From contig CANRNC010000015.1 in the NCBI GenBank assembly GCA_947631915.1, positions 1 through 45,992 of the forward strand: a DNA stretch of 45,992 nt, given 5' to 3'. Under the pieces are notes generated by a model that was not told where the DNA came from, did no database searches, and worked only from the letters and a program-made list of their open reading frames with translations. The DNA is from an uncultured Clostridia bacterium. GTDB lineage: Bacteria > Bacillota > Clostridia > TANB77 > CAG-508. How positions within the stretch are numbered: the first letter of the stretch is position 1; each line of letters begins with the position of its first letter. Shown here piece by piece: positions 33,032-42,575 of this stretch. A program made the position numbers and the translations under genes.

Positions 33032-34150
33032 TTAACTCATATAGTCTTTTAGTTTTTTACTTCTACTAGGATGTCTTAATTTTCTTAATGCTTTTGCTTC
33101 AATTTGTCTTATTCTCTCTCTTGTTACATCAAATTCTCTTCCAACTTCTTCAAGTGTCCTTGCTTTTCCGTCATCTAGTCCAAATCTTAATCTTAATACT
33201 TTTGCTTCTCTTGGAGTTAGAGTATTCATAACTTCTTCTAGTTGTTCCTTTAATAATGTATAAGATGCAGAATCATGTGGAGCTGGTGAATCATCATCTT
33301 GTATGAAATCACCCAAATGGCTATCATCTTCTTCACCAATTGGTGTTTCTAGTGACACTGGATCTTGTGCTATTTTTTGTATTTCAATTACTTTTTCTAT
33401 TGGCATATCTAATTCTTTAGCTAATTCTTCAGGGCTTGGTTCTCTTCCTAATTGTTGCAATAAATGTCTAGAAGTACGAATTAATTTATTTATTGTTTCT
33501 ACCATGTGTACTGGTATTCTTATTGTTCTTGCTTGATCTGCAATAGCTCTTGTTATTGCTTGTCTTATCCACCAAGTAGCGTAGGTACTAAATTTATATC
33601 CTTTTGTATAATCAAACTTTTCTACTGCTTTAATTAAACCCATATTTCCTTCTTGAATTAAGTCTAAAAATAACATTCCTCTACCAAGATATTTTTTAGC
33701 AATACTTACAACTAATCTTAAATTTGATTCTGAAAGTTTTTGTCTAGCTTCTTCATCTCCCTCTAAAATCTTTTTTGCAAGTTCTAGTTCCTCATCATAG
33801 CTTAATAGTGGTATTTTCCCTATTTCTCTTAAATACATTCTAACTGGATCATCTACACTGATTCCTTCAAAGTTTGTTACATTATTCATTTCTTCTAAAC
33901 TAACTTCTTCTACATCATTTAAGTCATCAATGTCTGGTTCTTCATCCATGTCAGCATCTAATAAATCTACTCCACTTTGTTCAAAAGCATCAAAAACTTT
34001 ATCAATTTGATCTGGATTAATGTCTTCTAATTCTGATGCTAATTCTCCATATGTCATTCCACCTTTTTCCTTTGCTTTCGCTAGTATATCTTCAACTTTT
34101 TCTTTTTGTTCTTGAATTTCATCTTGATTTACTTCTTTTTCATTACTCAT
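33032..34150 (-). CDS. rpoD: RNA polymerase primary sigma factor (SigA)
   Basis: The product has 372 residues, like Firmicutes SigA. Region 1.1 is present but acidic ('[20 protein letters not shown]'). Region 1.2 is '[20 protein letters not shown]', region 2 '[20 protein letters not shown]' and '[20 protein letters not shown]', and region 4.2 '[20 protein letters not shown]'. It directs RNA polymerase to housekeeping promoters such as TTGACA-N17-TATAAT, many of which are seen in this window. The ATG at 34150 has GGGGGA 8 bases upstream; the TTG one codon earlier is rejected. The gene follows dnaG by 17 bases, the conserved macromolecular-synthesis arrangement. Confidence 0.97.
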   Translation of the reverse strand: MSNEKEVNQDEIQEQKEKVEDILAKAKEKGGMTYGELASELEDINPDQIDKVFDAFEQSGVDLLDADMDEEPDIDDLNDVEEVSLEEMNNVTNFEGISVDDPVRMYLREIGKIPLLSYDEELELAKKILEGDEEARQKLSESNLRLVVSIAKKYLGRGMLFLDLIQEGNMGLIKAVEKFDYTKGYKFSTYATWWIRQAITRAIADQARTIRIPVHMVETINKLIRTSRHLLQQLGREPSPEELAKELDMPIEKVIEIQKIAQDPVSLETPIGEEDDSHLGDFIQDDDSPAPHDSASYTLLKEQLEEVMNTLTPREAKVLRLRFGLDDGKARTLEEVGREFDVTRERIRQIEAKALRKLRHPSRSKKLKDYMS

Positions 34151-34167
34151 CAACTTTTCCCCCTACT

Positions 34168-35946
34168 TTACCTAGTTAGCTTTTTACTAAGAGTTCTTAA
34201 TTCATTTTCTAATTCTAATAATTCATCATTCGTAACGTTTCCACTTGATATTTTCTTTAGAATTTCATTCTTTCTATTAAGTATTTTTTCTTTATTAAAT
34301 TTATTTAAAATATCATCTACTGCTTTTTGTGTATCTGTAATATCAAAATCAGTTGACATTATATATGTAATATGGTTTATAATTTCTTCATCTTCAAATA
34401 AATCTAATACATTATTAATATTACCTTTTTCAAATTCTTCATACAGTTTTTGCACTATTTTTTTATTTTTTTCATTTTTAAAGTAGTTAATATCTATTGA
34501 ATTTTTTATTTTGTTGAAATCATCTTTATCATTATTTAATAATAATGAAATAATTAAATTTTCTCTAGCATTGTCTTTTTCAAGGTTTTCTTCTCTTTCT
34601 TTAGAAGGATATCTCTTTATTGCATTTGGTTTTTCTAAAATTTTATTTCCTTGATTCATTGCATATTGTAATTTATTTAATTGGGCATATATTGCTTCTT
34701 TTGATACATTATATTGTTGAGAAAATTTATCAATATATACTTCTTTTTCAATATCGTTTTCAACCTTTAATAAAATTTTGCTTATTTCATTTAAAAACCT
34801 TATCTTTTCACTAACATTATCAATGTTCAACTCTTCTCTTAATTTTTTAACCTTGAATTCGACTAATGATATTGCATTGTCCATTGCATTTTTCATTTGG
34901 CCTGACCCATATTTTAAAATATATTCATCTGGATCTTTTGCTCCACTTATTTGCAAAATTCTAATTTCAAATCCAAGAGTTTGTAGTATTTCAAGGCTTC
35001 TTGCAGTTGCACCTTGTCCAGCTGAATCAGAATCATATCCGATTATTACTTTTTCAAATCCATTTAATAGTCTCGCTTGTTGTTCTGTCATAGCTGTTCC
35101 AAGAGATGCTACTACGTTATGTACTCCTCTTTGATGTAAAGATATTGCATCCATATAGCCTTCTACTAGCATTACCGATTTTTCTCTGCATTTTTTTGCT
35201 ATATTCATTGCAAATAAATGTCTACCCTTGTTATATACTACTGTATCCGGTGAATTTATATATTTAGGCTTACTATCATCTAGTGCTCTTCCTCCAAAAG
35301 CTATTACTCTATCTTTAGTATCCTTTATAGTAAACATTAGTCTATTTCTAAATGCATCATATATTTTACCTGTTTTTACAGACTTAAGAACAAGTTTAGA
35401 AGCTAGTATTTCTTCATCGCTAAAATTACTTTTCTTTAATTCTTGATAAAGTTCATCAAATTTTCCAGCATAACCAATACCAAAAGTTTCTAAAGTATAC
35501 TTATCCATCTTTCTTTTTCTCACATAATCTTGTGCAATTTTAGCGTCTGAATTCAAAAGATTTTTTTGATAAAATTCTGATGCCATTGCATTTATTTGAA
35601 ATACTTTATCTTTTAAGTTTTGCAACTTCTCATCTTTTTCTGAATTGACTAATACTGGTAACTGGATATTTGCTCTTTCTGCTAGCATTTCTATAGCTTC
35701 TTTAAATGTAATGTTCTCGATTTTTTTTATAAAACCTAAAACGTCTCCTCCTTCTCCACATCCAAAGCAATGAAATATCTGTTTATCAGGAGAGACATAA
35801 AAAGATGGTGATTTTTCTTTATGAAATGGACATAAACCTGAATAGCTTCTACCACTTCTTTTTAATACCACATACTGTGATACAACATCTAAAATATTAT
35901 TGCTACTTCTAATTTCGTCAATTATTTCATCGTTATACCTCATCAT
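34168..35946 (-). CDS. dnaG: DNA primase
   Basis: The product has 593 residues. A CHC2 zinc finger (Cys39, His42, Cys60, Cys63) is followed by the primase core and a TOPRIM domain: 'VMLVEGYMDAISLHQRGVHN' with the conserved Glu, and 'VIIGYDSDSAGQGA' with the Asp pair. A helical C-terminal domain should contact the replicative helicase DnaB. It makes RNA primers at the replication fork. The frame extends 114 bases further upstream, but only the ATG-ATG pair at 35946/35943 has a ribosome site (AAAGGTGA), and the N-terminus 'RYNDEIIDEIRSSNNILDVV' is typical. rpoD follows. Confidence 0.96.
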   Translation of the reverse strand: MMRYNDEIIDEIRSSNNILDVVSQYVVLKRSGRSYSGLCPFHKEKSPSFYVSPDKQIFHCFGCGEGGDVLGFIKKIENITFKEAIEMLAERANIQLPVLVNSEKDEKLQNLKDKVFQINAMASEFYQKNLLNSDAKIAQDYVRKRKMDKYTLETFGIGYAGKFDELYQELKKSNFSDEEILASKLVLKSVKTGKIYDAFRNRLMFTIKDTKDRVIAFGGRALDDSKPKYINSPDTVVYNKGRHLFAMNIAKKCREKSVMLVEGYMDAISLHQRGVHNVVASLGTAMTEQQARLLNGFEKVIIGYDSDSAGQGATARSLEILQTLGFEIRILQISGAKDPDEYILKYGSGQMKNAMDNAISLVEFKVKKLREELNIDNVSEKIRFLNEISKILLKVENDIEKEVYIDKFSQQYNVSKEAIYAQLNKLQYAMNQGNKILEKPNAIKRYPSKEREENLEKDNARENLIISLLLNNDKDDFNKIKNSIDINYFKNEKNKKIVQKLYEEFEKGNINNVLDLFEDEEIINHITYIMSTDFDITDTQKAVDDILNKFNKEKILNRKNEILKKISSGNVTNDELLELENELRTLSKKLTR

Positions 35947-36120
35947 GATATTTATTTCACCTTTCCTTTTATCGCATATTATACTATTCGACAGATATAT
36001 CCTAAATCCTTCTTTATGTAGAGTAAAAGAATAAAAAACAAAACTGAACTTTTCTAGCAATTATCTTATCCAAACAGTCTATTGTTTTCAACGATAACTT
36101 TCCTAAAACATAAAAATTAA

Positions 36121-36138
36121 GGGCACGTCAGTGTGCCC
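36121..36138 (-). repeat. Dispersed palindrome between carD and dnaG
   Basis: GGGCACGTCAGTGTGCCC followed by TACA; 20 bases past the carD stop, where it may act as a weak terminator. Confidence 0.7.
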
Positions 36139-36158
36139 TACATCGCTTTTACCAATTA

Positions 36159-36722
36159 TTATCCTACATTTGCATCCTCATTATCAAATGGAATAAATTT
36201 GTTTACACTTGCTGTATTTACATTATCAACTCTAAATTCCTTATAAGATTTTAACATTGTGTTATCCACAAGGTTTTCCACTTCATCTTGAGATGAACTT
36301 TGCACTAATGCTAATTCACTAATTAATATTTGTCTTGCATTTAATAGCATTTTCTTTTCACCTGTTGATAACCCTTTTTCTTTCTGTTTAAAAGTTAAGT
36401 TTCTAACAACATCAGCTACTTCATATATATCTCCACTCTTCATTTTGTCCATGTTGTCTCTATATCTTTTATTCCAATTTTGAGACATTTCTGTTTCGTC
36501 TTCTTCTAGTATCTTGAATACTCTTTCAGCTGAGCTTTTATCTATTATACTTCTAACACCTACTTCTTCTGCCTTTGCTGTTGGTATCATTACTTTAACT
36601 TCTCCAGGCATTTTTATTATGTAGTATGATTGTTTTTGTCCTAAAATGTTTTTCTCTTCTATCGCATCTACTGTTCCTGCTCCATGCATCGGATATACTA
36701 TGTAATCGCCGACATTAAACAT
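36159..36722 (-). CDS. CarD/CdnL-family transcription regulator
   Basis: The product has 187 residues. The N-terminal CarD/TRCF RNA-polymerase-interaction domain reads 'MFNVGDYIVYPMHGAGTVDAI' and 'GQKQSYYIIKMP', and is followed by a helical domain ('RYRDNMDKMKSGDIYEVADV'). CarD-type proteins bind RNA polymerase beta and help stabilise open promoter complexes, often at rRNA promoters. The ATG at 36722 has GAGGG 9 bases upstream; the ATG 21 bases earlier is rejected. A good promoter lies upstream, so the gene is probably transcribed alone. The C-terminal 25 residues are unusual and Asn/Val-rich. Confidence 0.9.
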   Translation of the reverse strand: MFNVGDYIVYPMHGAGTVDAIEEKNILGQKQSYYIIKMPGEVKVMIPTAKAEEVGVRSIIDKSSAERVFKILEEDETEMSQNWNKRYRDNMDKMKSGDIYEVADVVRNLTFKQKEKGLSTGEKKMLLNARQILISELALVQSSSQDEVENLVDNTMLKSYKEFRVDNVNTASVNKFIPFDNEDANVG

Positions 36723-36772
36723 TCTAATACCCTCTCCCTTCATAGTCTTATTTTCTCTCTGTCGATATATCT

Positions 36773-36801
36773 ATTATACTATAAATTTTGGTAAAAGTCA
36801 A
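36773..36801 (-). promoter_or_regulatory. SigA-type promoter for carD gene
   Basis: On the minus strand, TTGACT, 17 bases, TATAAT. Confidence 0.75.
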
Positions 36802-36839
36802 AAGATTTGGAAAAATTTTTTTGTGAATTTTATGTATAA

Positions 36840-38021
36840 TTACTCTTCTCCTCTTATATGTTTTCTTGTCATTTCTAATAGGTTTAATTTTGAAAATCCT
36901 ATAACTTGTGTTTTTGATCTATCTTTCTTTAATTCTTGTTTTAATAAACTCTCAATTTCATTTTTATGTTCATCTAAAGTCATATCTATATAATCAATAA
37001 TTATAACTCCACCAATATCTCTTAATCGTAGTTGTTTGGCTATTTCTATACTGGCTTCTTTATTTACTTTTAAAATAGTTTCTTCAACATTTCTTTTTCC
37101 TGTATACTTACCTGAATTGACATCTATAGCTGTTAAGGCTTCTGTTTTATCGATAGTTATAAATCCCCCACATCTTAAGTAAACCTTTCTTGCTTTTGAT
37201 TTTTCTATTTGTTTATCAGTATCATATAACTTTAGTATTTCGTCTTTAGATTTTAATTCAACTTTTATCTTGTTTTCAGTATCTATGTTGTTTAATACTT
37301 CATTAATTTCATTTAATTCTTCTTTGTTGTCTATTATTATTCTAGTTATATCTTTATCAAATAAATCTATGATCATTTTTTTTATAAAACTATTGCCTGC
37401 ATCTATTAATGCTGGTGCAACTTTTATTGTTTCTGTTTTCTTCTTTATATCTTCCCATCTTTGTATAGATTCTTCCAAGTCTTTTTTTAACTGTTCCTCA
37501 CTTTTTGAAATACTTGAAGTTCTTATTATTGCTCCATAATTCTCTGGTATAACTTTTTTTACGATATTTATTAGTCTTGTTTTTTCCGCTTCATCTTCAA
37601 TTTTTTGAGAAGCAGTTATAATCTCTGTCTCTGGCATTAAAACAGTAAATCTATTTGCTAGACTTATATGAGTTGATACCTTTGCTCCCTTAATATTTGT
37701 AGCATCTCTTTTTACTTGTACTAATATCTTATCCCCCTGCTTTACAACGTCGCTTATACTCTTATTATTCTTTTCTGTTTTCTTTGTTATATCTATTTTA
37801 GGCAAAAGATCTTTTAAATGTATAAATGTATTTTTCTCTTCTCCAATATCGATGAAAGCTGCTTGCATTCCTGGCAATATATCTTTTACTACTCCAAGAT
37901 AAATTTTTTCCTCTAGATAATTTTTATTTTCTGTATCTTCGTATCTTTCTATTAACATTCCATTTTCTAATAGAGCTATTGTTGTTCCTTCGTTATTTTT
38001 GCTTATTAATATTTCCTTCAT
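36840..38021 (-). CDS. rng: Ribonuclease E/G family protein
   Basis: The product has 393 residues, RNase G size, with no C-terminal scaffold as in RNase E. An S1 domain lies near residues 35-125 ('GVVKDILPGMQAAFIDIGEE'). The catalytic DNase-I-like part holds two metal-binding Asp in 'ALTAIDVNSGKYTG' (about residue 297) and 'GGVIIIDYIDM' (about residue 345). It cuts single-stranded, AU-rich RNA and takes part in rRNA and mRNA processing. The Cys pair of the RNase E/G zinc link (CPxC) near residue 400 is absent because the protein ends first. pth lies 43 bases upstream on the same strand. Confidence 0.92.
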   Translation of the reverse strand: MKEILISKNNEGTTIALLENGMLIERYEDTENKNYLEEKIYLGVVKDILPGMQAAFIDIGEEKNTFIHLKDLLPKIDITKKTEKNNKSISDVVKQGDKILVQVKRDATNIKGAKVSTHISLANRFTVLMPETEIITASQKIEDEAEKTRLINIVKKVIPENYGAIIRTSSISKSEEQLKKDLEESIQRWEDIKKKTETIKVAPALIDAGNSFIKKMIIDLFDKDITRIIIDNKEELNEINEVLNNIDTENKIKVELKSKDEILKLYDTDKQIEKSKARKVYLRCGGFITIDKTEALTAIDVNSGKYTGKRNVEETILKVNKEASIEIAKQLRLRDIGGVIIIDYIDMTLDEHKNEIESLLKQELKKDRSKTQVIGFSKLNLLEMTRKHIRGEE

Positions 38022-38064
38022 ACTTATATCCTTTCTATACTGCCATTAAAGAGATTATATTACA

Positions 38065-38622
38065 CTAATTAAATTTATTCATTGCACAATCAACACCATT
38101 TTTTAATATCTCAACAACTGCAGATTTTGCTTCAAAAATACCCTCATCTAGAATTTCTCTTTCGTGTTTTGATATAGGTTCCAATACATAGTTTCTTAAA
38201 TCTCCTTTGAATTCAGGTTTACCAATTCCTACTCTAATTCTAATAAATTCATCACTTGCAATTTCTTGTATAACAGATTTCATTCCATTATGTGATCCAG
38301 CACTTCCTTTTTTCCTTATTCTAATTTTTCCTTTTTCAAGATCTATGTCATCATATATTACTATAATTTCATTTGTTGTTAGTTTATAAAAGTTTTTAAA
38401 TTCTCTTATAGATTGTCCACTCAAATTCATATATGTTTGTGGCTTTACTAAAACTACTTTCTCGTTTTCTATTGTTCCACTTCCATACAGAGCATTAAAT
38501 TTACTCCTAGTAATATCAATTTTAGTTTGATTCGCTAAACAGTTTATAGTGTCAAATCCCATATTGTGTTTAGTATTTGAATACTCTGGTTCTGGATTTC
38601 CTAAACCCACAATTAAATACAT
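38065..38622 (-). CDS. pth: Peptidyl-tRNA hydrolase
   Basis: The product has 185 residues, standard length. It begins 'MYLIVGLGNPEPEYSNTKHN' with the conserved Asn and catalytic His (His20). 'LVKPQTYMNLSGQSI' near residue 61 and 'DDIDLEKGKIRIRKKGSAGS' followed by HNG near residue 95 complete the family signature. It releases tRNA from prematurely dropped peptidyl-tRNA. The ATG at 38622 is preceded by AAAAGGAG at 8 bases, whereas the ATG 42 bases earlier has none. It sits between addA and rng on one strand. Confidence 0.96.
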   Translation of the reverse strand: MYLIVGLGNPEPEYSNTKHNMGFDTINCLANQTKIDITRSKFNALYGSGTIENEKVVLVKPQTYMNLSGQSIREFKNFYKLTTNEIIVIYDDIDLEKGKIRIRKKGSAGSHNGMKSVIQEIASDEFIRIRVGIGKPEFKGDLRNYVLEPISKHEREILDEGIFEAKSAVVEILKNGVDCAMNKFN

Positions 38623-38658
38623 TATATCTTCTCCTTTTATATGTTTATAATTTTTATT

Positions 38659-38682
38659 GGGCACGGTGCACCGTGCCCCTGC
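38659..38682 (-). repeat. Dispersed palindrome between addA and pth
   Basis: GGGCACGGTGCACCGTGCCC followed by CTGCA; a perfect 20-base palindrome with GC-rich variant core. Confidence 0.8.
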
Positions 38683-38704
38683 ATTTTGACATGCTATTAT
38701 TATA

Positions 38705-41700
38705 TCACAATTGTATGATTTTTTCTAGATATGTAGAATAAATGTATATATTATCAACCTTTTTATCTATATTTCCCTCTATCGCTTTTTGATATAACTC
38801 TAATTGCTTTTGATATTTCTCTCTTAAGAAATCTTCTTTTCCTTCTGGTACATAATCTGTTTTATAATCTACTAGTATAACTTTGTTGTCTTGTGTTACA
38901 TAATATAAATCTATTATACCTTGTACCAAAATTTTCTCATTGATATCTTCATCATAAATCATACTTGCTGGTACATTTATATAAAATGGTTGCTCTTTGT
39001 ATACTTTTTTTGCATTTTTAAGCTCTTTAAAAATATCAGATTTTGTAAATGAATATATTTTATTTACATTAATGCATTGTGCTTCTTTTTCAGTAATAAT
39101 CTCAAGATTTATTAGACTTTTTATTAATTCTCGTATTTTTGGAATCGTATACTCTTCTTTTTCATTTAGCTTTTGTAGTACTAAATGTGTTAATGTACCT
39201 CTTCTTGTTGCTGATATTTCAATGTCATCTTTTAAAAATTTAGGTTCTATAAATGATGTTTCTTGATTAGATTGCTCCGTATTACTCATTTGCTTTATTT
39301 TACTTACAGAACTTTTCGTTATTATCTTTGTTGATGAAGAATATTTATAGTTCCAATTAAGTTCCTGTTGTAGTTTCTTTACATCGTTAGTGGTAATATC
39401 TATCTGTTTAATAATATCTTCTATTCCTTTCTCTTGATCTCCTTGCAATGTTTCCTTACCAGTGTCCATTTCAATGTCACAAATGTTATGTATTTGTACT
39501 TTTAATCTATCTTTTATATTTTTGTTATACAAATATATTAACTCAAAGAAATCTAAATATCTCATGTATTTTTTTAAGATATTTTTACTTATTTTACCTT
39601 GGTTATATTTTTCATAGCAGTCTAATAATTCTTTCTTATCTAATAGCTTTTTATCAACATCTCTTTCGACACCAGTTATTATCATTTTTTCCTTTGCTCT
39701 TGTTAGAGCAACATAGAGTATTCTAAGTTCTTCAGCTACTAATTCCTGCTTACTCTTAATTGATATTGCTTTTCTTGCTAAAGTGTTGAATTTTAAATTT
39801 AAGTCTGCATCTATATATTTAGGTCCTAATCCTAAATCATTGTGTAATAATATATCATCTTTGTTTAAGTCCATAACATTAAATTTTTTTCCAGTTCCAC
39901 TTACAAATACTATTGGAAACTCAAGCCCTTTACTTTTGTGGATACTCATTATTCTTACTACATTTTCGTTTTCTCCAATCAGTTTAGCTCCACCCATATC
40001 TCCATTGCCAACTTTAAGTTTATCTATGAAATCTATAAAATTGAATAATCCTTTAAAGCTTGTTTTTTCATATTGTTTCGCCTTCTCAAATAACATTTTT
40101 AAGTTAGCTGTTCTGTATTCTCCATTAGTCATTAAACTGACATAATTATAGAAACCTGTATCCATATATATTGACCAAATCAATTCATCTAATGGTAAAT
40201 ACTTGGACTCTTCTCTCCATGCATCAATTCGCTCTAAATACTCTTTAACTTTATTTTTTAATTTTTCATTTGCTGTTTCGCTTTTACAATAATCTTTCAT
40301 TGAATAATAAAAGGTTCTATTTTTATCTTTATTTCTTATTTCTATTAATTCATTATCCGTAAAATTTGCTATTGGGCTTCTCATTACTGTAATTTGTGGT
40401 ATATCGCTTGCCGGATTGTCTATAACTCTTAATATATTCATAATTATTTGTATTTCAAAAGAATCTAGATATTCTGAAGTTGCATCGCAAAATACAGGTA
40501 TATTTAACGCTGTTATTTCTTTTTCAAATATATTGGCTCTATTTTTTGTGCTTCTTAACAAAACAGCAAAATCTCTATAAGTAGCTTTTCTATAATTATT
40601 GTTTTTATCGTAAACTGTATATCCACTATCTATCATCTGCCTTATTTTATTTGCGACAAATTTTGCTTCTGCCACTACACTTTCTACAGGTTCGTTTTCC
40701 TCTTCAGAGTCATTTTCTTCTTCATTTCCTGCTGAATGATCAATGCTTTCTTCTAGATGTTCATCTGTATATTCTTCGTTCATTTCTATTATATGTAATT
40801 CTGGTAATAAATCTTCTCCTTCTGGATAATCATTGTTTCCTAAATTTAAATATTCTCCCTCATTATACTCAATCTCACCAAACTCCTCGGACATTATATC
40901 CTGAAAAATAAGATTTGTTAAATCTAGTACTTCTTTTCTGCTTCTAAAGTTTTTAAATAACTTTATTTTTAGATTATCCTTTTCTCCTTTAGATTCTTTT
41001 AGCTTATATGTGTTATATTTTTGTAAAAACAACTCTGGTCTTGCTTGTCTAAATTTATATATACTTTGCTTTACATCTCCTACCATGAATATATTGTCGT
41101 TCCTTGATATTGTAGTTAGAATATATTCTTGTACCATATTACTATCTTGGTACTCATCTATTGCAATTTCATCAAATTTCTTTTGATATTTTAAAGCTAT
41201 TTCTGACGGTTTATTGTCTTTTATTAATATTGATAATGCATAATGCTCAATATCACTAAAGTCTACTATATTTTTTTCCTTTTTCTTTTCCGTAAATGCT
41301 TTTTCATATTCCATTACTAAACTTGCTATTAATCTCATAGTGTCATACAATTCTTTTGTATCCTGAAGTGCTGTTTTCGAACTGTAAATTATTATATTTT
41401 TCTTAATTTCCTCTATACTCTTTTTAATCAAGTCCCTTTTCTTTTTCAACTCACTATTTAAATCTTCTGGTGCATTTTTGTCTTTTGACCATCTGTCAAA
41501 AAATAGCTCTTGAAAATTATCATATAGTTCTTGCCAATTAGTTGCTTCATATACTTTCTCTAGTTTTCTTACATCTTCTGAAAGAGTTACACATATTTTT
41601 GGTATATCTGTTTCTCTTTGTGCTCTATCTCTTAAATCTTTTGATTTTAAAATCGCATCAAGAATATCATCTTTTGCATTCTTATATAATATTTTTCCCC

Positions 41701-42322
41701 ATATAGTTTCACTAAAATCAATATCATTATTTACATTAAATTTTTCTACTTGCTCTTGTAGCCATATTTCTGGAAAAGGCGTGCTCTGAATATAATTATA
41801 TATTTTTAGTATAATATCTTTTAGGTTCTCGTCTCCTCTGTAAGTTGTATATGTTTTTATTAATTTTAAAAAACTTTCCTCTTGCTGTTCATATTTATCT
41901 TCAAACATTTCCTCTAAAGTTTCTTGTTTTAGTATTTTTAATTCTATTTCATCAGCAATTCTAAAATTTGGCGAAATATCTATTTCAAAGAAATTATTCT
42001 TCACAACATCTAGACAGAAGGAATCTATTGTACAAATATTAGCTTTTGGCAATAATGTAATTTGTCTTTGTAAATGCATATCCTCTGGATTTTCTTCTAT
42101 CTTTTTGTACAATGTATCTAATATTCTTTCTCTCATTTGAGCAGAAGCTAAATTTGTGAAAGTAACTACTAATATCTTATCAATATCTATCTTCTCATTA
42201 ATTATTTTATTTATTATTCTCTCAACTAATACAGCTGTTTTTCCACTTCCAGCAGCTGCTGCAACTAAAATATTGCTTCCACTTTCATTAATTGCCTGAA
42301 ATTGTTCCTCCGTCCATTGCAT
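38705..42322 (-). CDS. addA: ATP-dependent helicase/nuclease subunit A
   Basis: The product has 1,205 residues. UvrD-type helicase motifs: Walker A 'AAAAGSGKTAVLVERI' near residue 25, motif II 'IAIDEYQDSNMVQEYIL' near residue 390, motif III 'IFMVGDVKQSIYKFRQA', and motifs V/VI 'IMSIHKSKGLEFPIVFVSG' and 'LYVALTRAKEKMIITG'. The C-terminal RecB-type nuclease motif 'GIIDLYYVTQDNKVILVDYK' is intact. A long acidic stretch lies near residue 530-560. AddA works with AddB in double-strand break repair and Chi-dependent recombination. addB normally lies directly upstream but is absent here. ATG 42322 has AAAGGA 9 bases upstream; a TTG 18 bases earlier is rejected. Confidence 0.95.
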   Translation of the reverse strand: MQWTEEQFQAINESGSNILVAAAAGSGKTAVLVERIINKIINEKIDIDKILVVTFTNLASAQMRERILDTLYKKIEENPEDMHLQRQITLLPKANICTIDSFCLDVVKNNFFEIDISPNFRIADEIELKILKQETLEEMFEDKYEQQEESFLKLIKTYTTYRGDENLKDIILKIYNYIQSTPFPEIWLQEQVEKFNVNNDIDFSETIWGKILYKNAKDDILDAILKSKDLRDRAQRETDIPKICVTLSEDVRKLEKVYEATNWQELYDNFQELFFDRWSKDKNAPEDLNSELKKKRDLIKKSIEEIKKNIIIYSSKTALQDTKELYDTMRLIASLVMEYEKAFTEKKKEKNIVDFSDIEHYALSILIKDNKPSEIALKYQKKFDEIAIDEYQDSNMVQEYILTTISRNDNIFMVGDVKQSIYKFRQARPELFLQKYNTYKLKESKGEKDNLKIKLFKNFRSRKEVLDLTNLIFQDIMSEEFGEIEYNEGEYLNLGNNDYPEGEDLLPELHIIEMNEEYTDEHLEESIDHSAGNEEENDSEEENEPVESVVAEAKFVANKIRQMIDSGYTVYDKNNNYRKATYRDFAVLLRSTKNRANIFEKEITALNIPVFCDATSEYLDSFEIQIIMNILRVIDNPASDIPQITVMRSPIANFTDNELIEIRNKDKNRTFYYSMKDYCKSETANEKLKNKVKEYLERIDAWREESKYLPLDELIWSIYMDTGFYNYVSLMTNGEYRTANLKMLFEKAKQYEKTSFKGLFNFIDFIDKLKVGNGDMGGAKLIGENENVVRIMSIHKSKGLEFPIVFVSGTGKKFNVMDLNKDDILLHNDLGLGPKYIDADLNLKFNTLARKAISIKSKQELVAEELRILYVALTRAKEKMIITGVERDVDKKLLDKKELLDCYEKYNQGKISKNILKKYMRYLDFFELIYLYNKNIKDRLKVQIHNICDIEMDTGKETLQGDQEKGIEDIIKQIDITTNDVKKLQQELNWNYKYSSSTKIITKSSVSKIKQMSNTEQSNQETSFIEPKFLKDDIEISATRRGTLTHLVLQKLNEKEEYTIPKIRELIKSLINLEIITEKEAQCINVNKIYSFTKSDIFKELKNAKKVYKEQPFYINVPASMIYDEDINEKILVQGIIDLYYVTQDNKVILVDYKTDYVPEGKEDFLREKYQKQLELYQKAIEGNIDKKVDNIYIYSTYLEKIIQL

Positions 42323-42367
42323 ATCATTTTTTCCTTTCAAAATTATATTTTCGCTATTTATACATAC

Positions 42368-42396
42368 ATTTTATTATAATTCTACATATTTTTCAA
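42368..42396 (-). promoter_or_regulatory. Possible promoter for addA
   Basis: On the minus strand, TTGAAA, 17 bases, TAAAAT, about 45 bases before the ATG. Confidence 0.45.
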
Positions 42397-42536
42397 TAGT
42401 GTTAAAGTTTCATAAAATCAAGTAAATACTATAATTACAATAACTAGTAAATTTTCTATCTTCTTATTTTTACTCTTTTTGATGTGCTCCTACCAATAAT
42501 TAGTTTTCATTTTATTATTTCTTTGTTACAGAAATA

Positions 42537-42560
42537 GGACGAGCAATGCTCGCCCATACA
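42537..42560 (-). repeat. Dispersed palindrome after the HD-domain gene
   Basis: GGACGAGCAATGCTCGCCC followed by ATACA; GAGC/GCTC core variant, 16 bases past the stop of the HD-domain gene. Confidence 0.7.
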
Positions 42561-42575
42561 AATATTTTTTATGTT

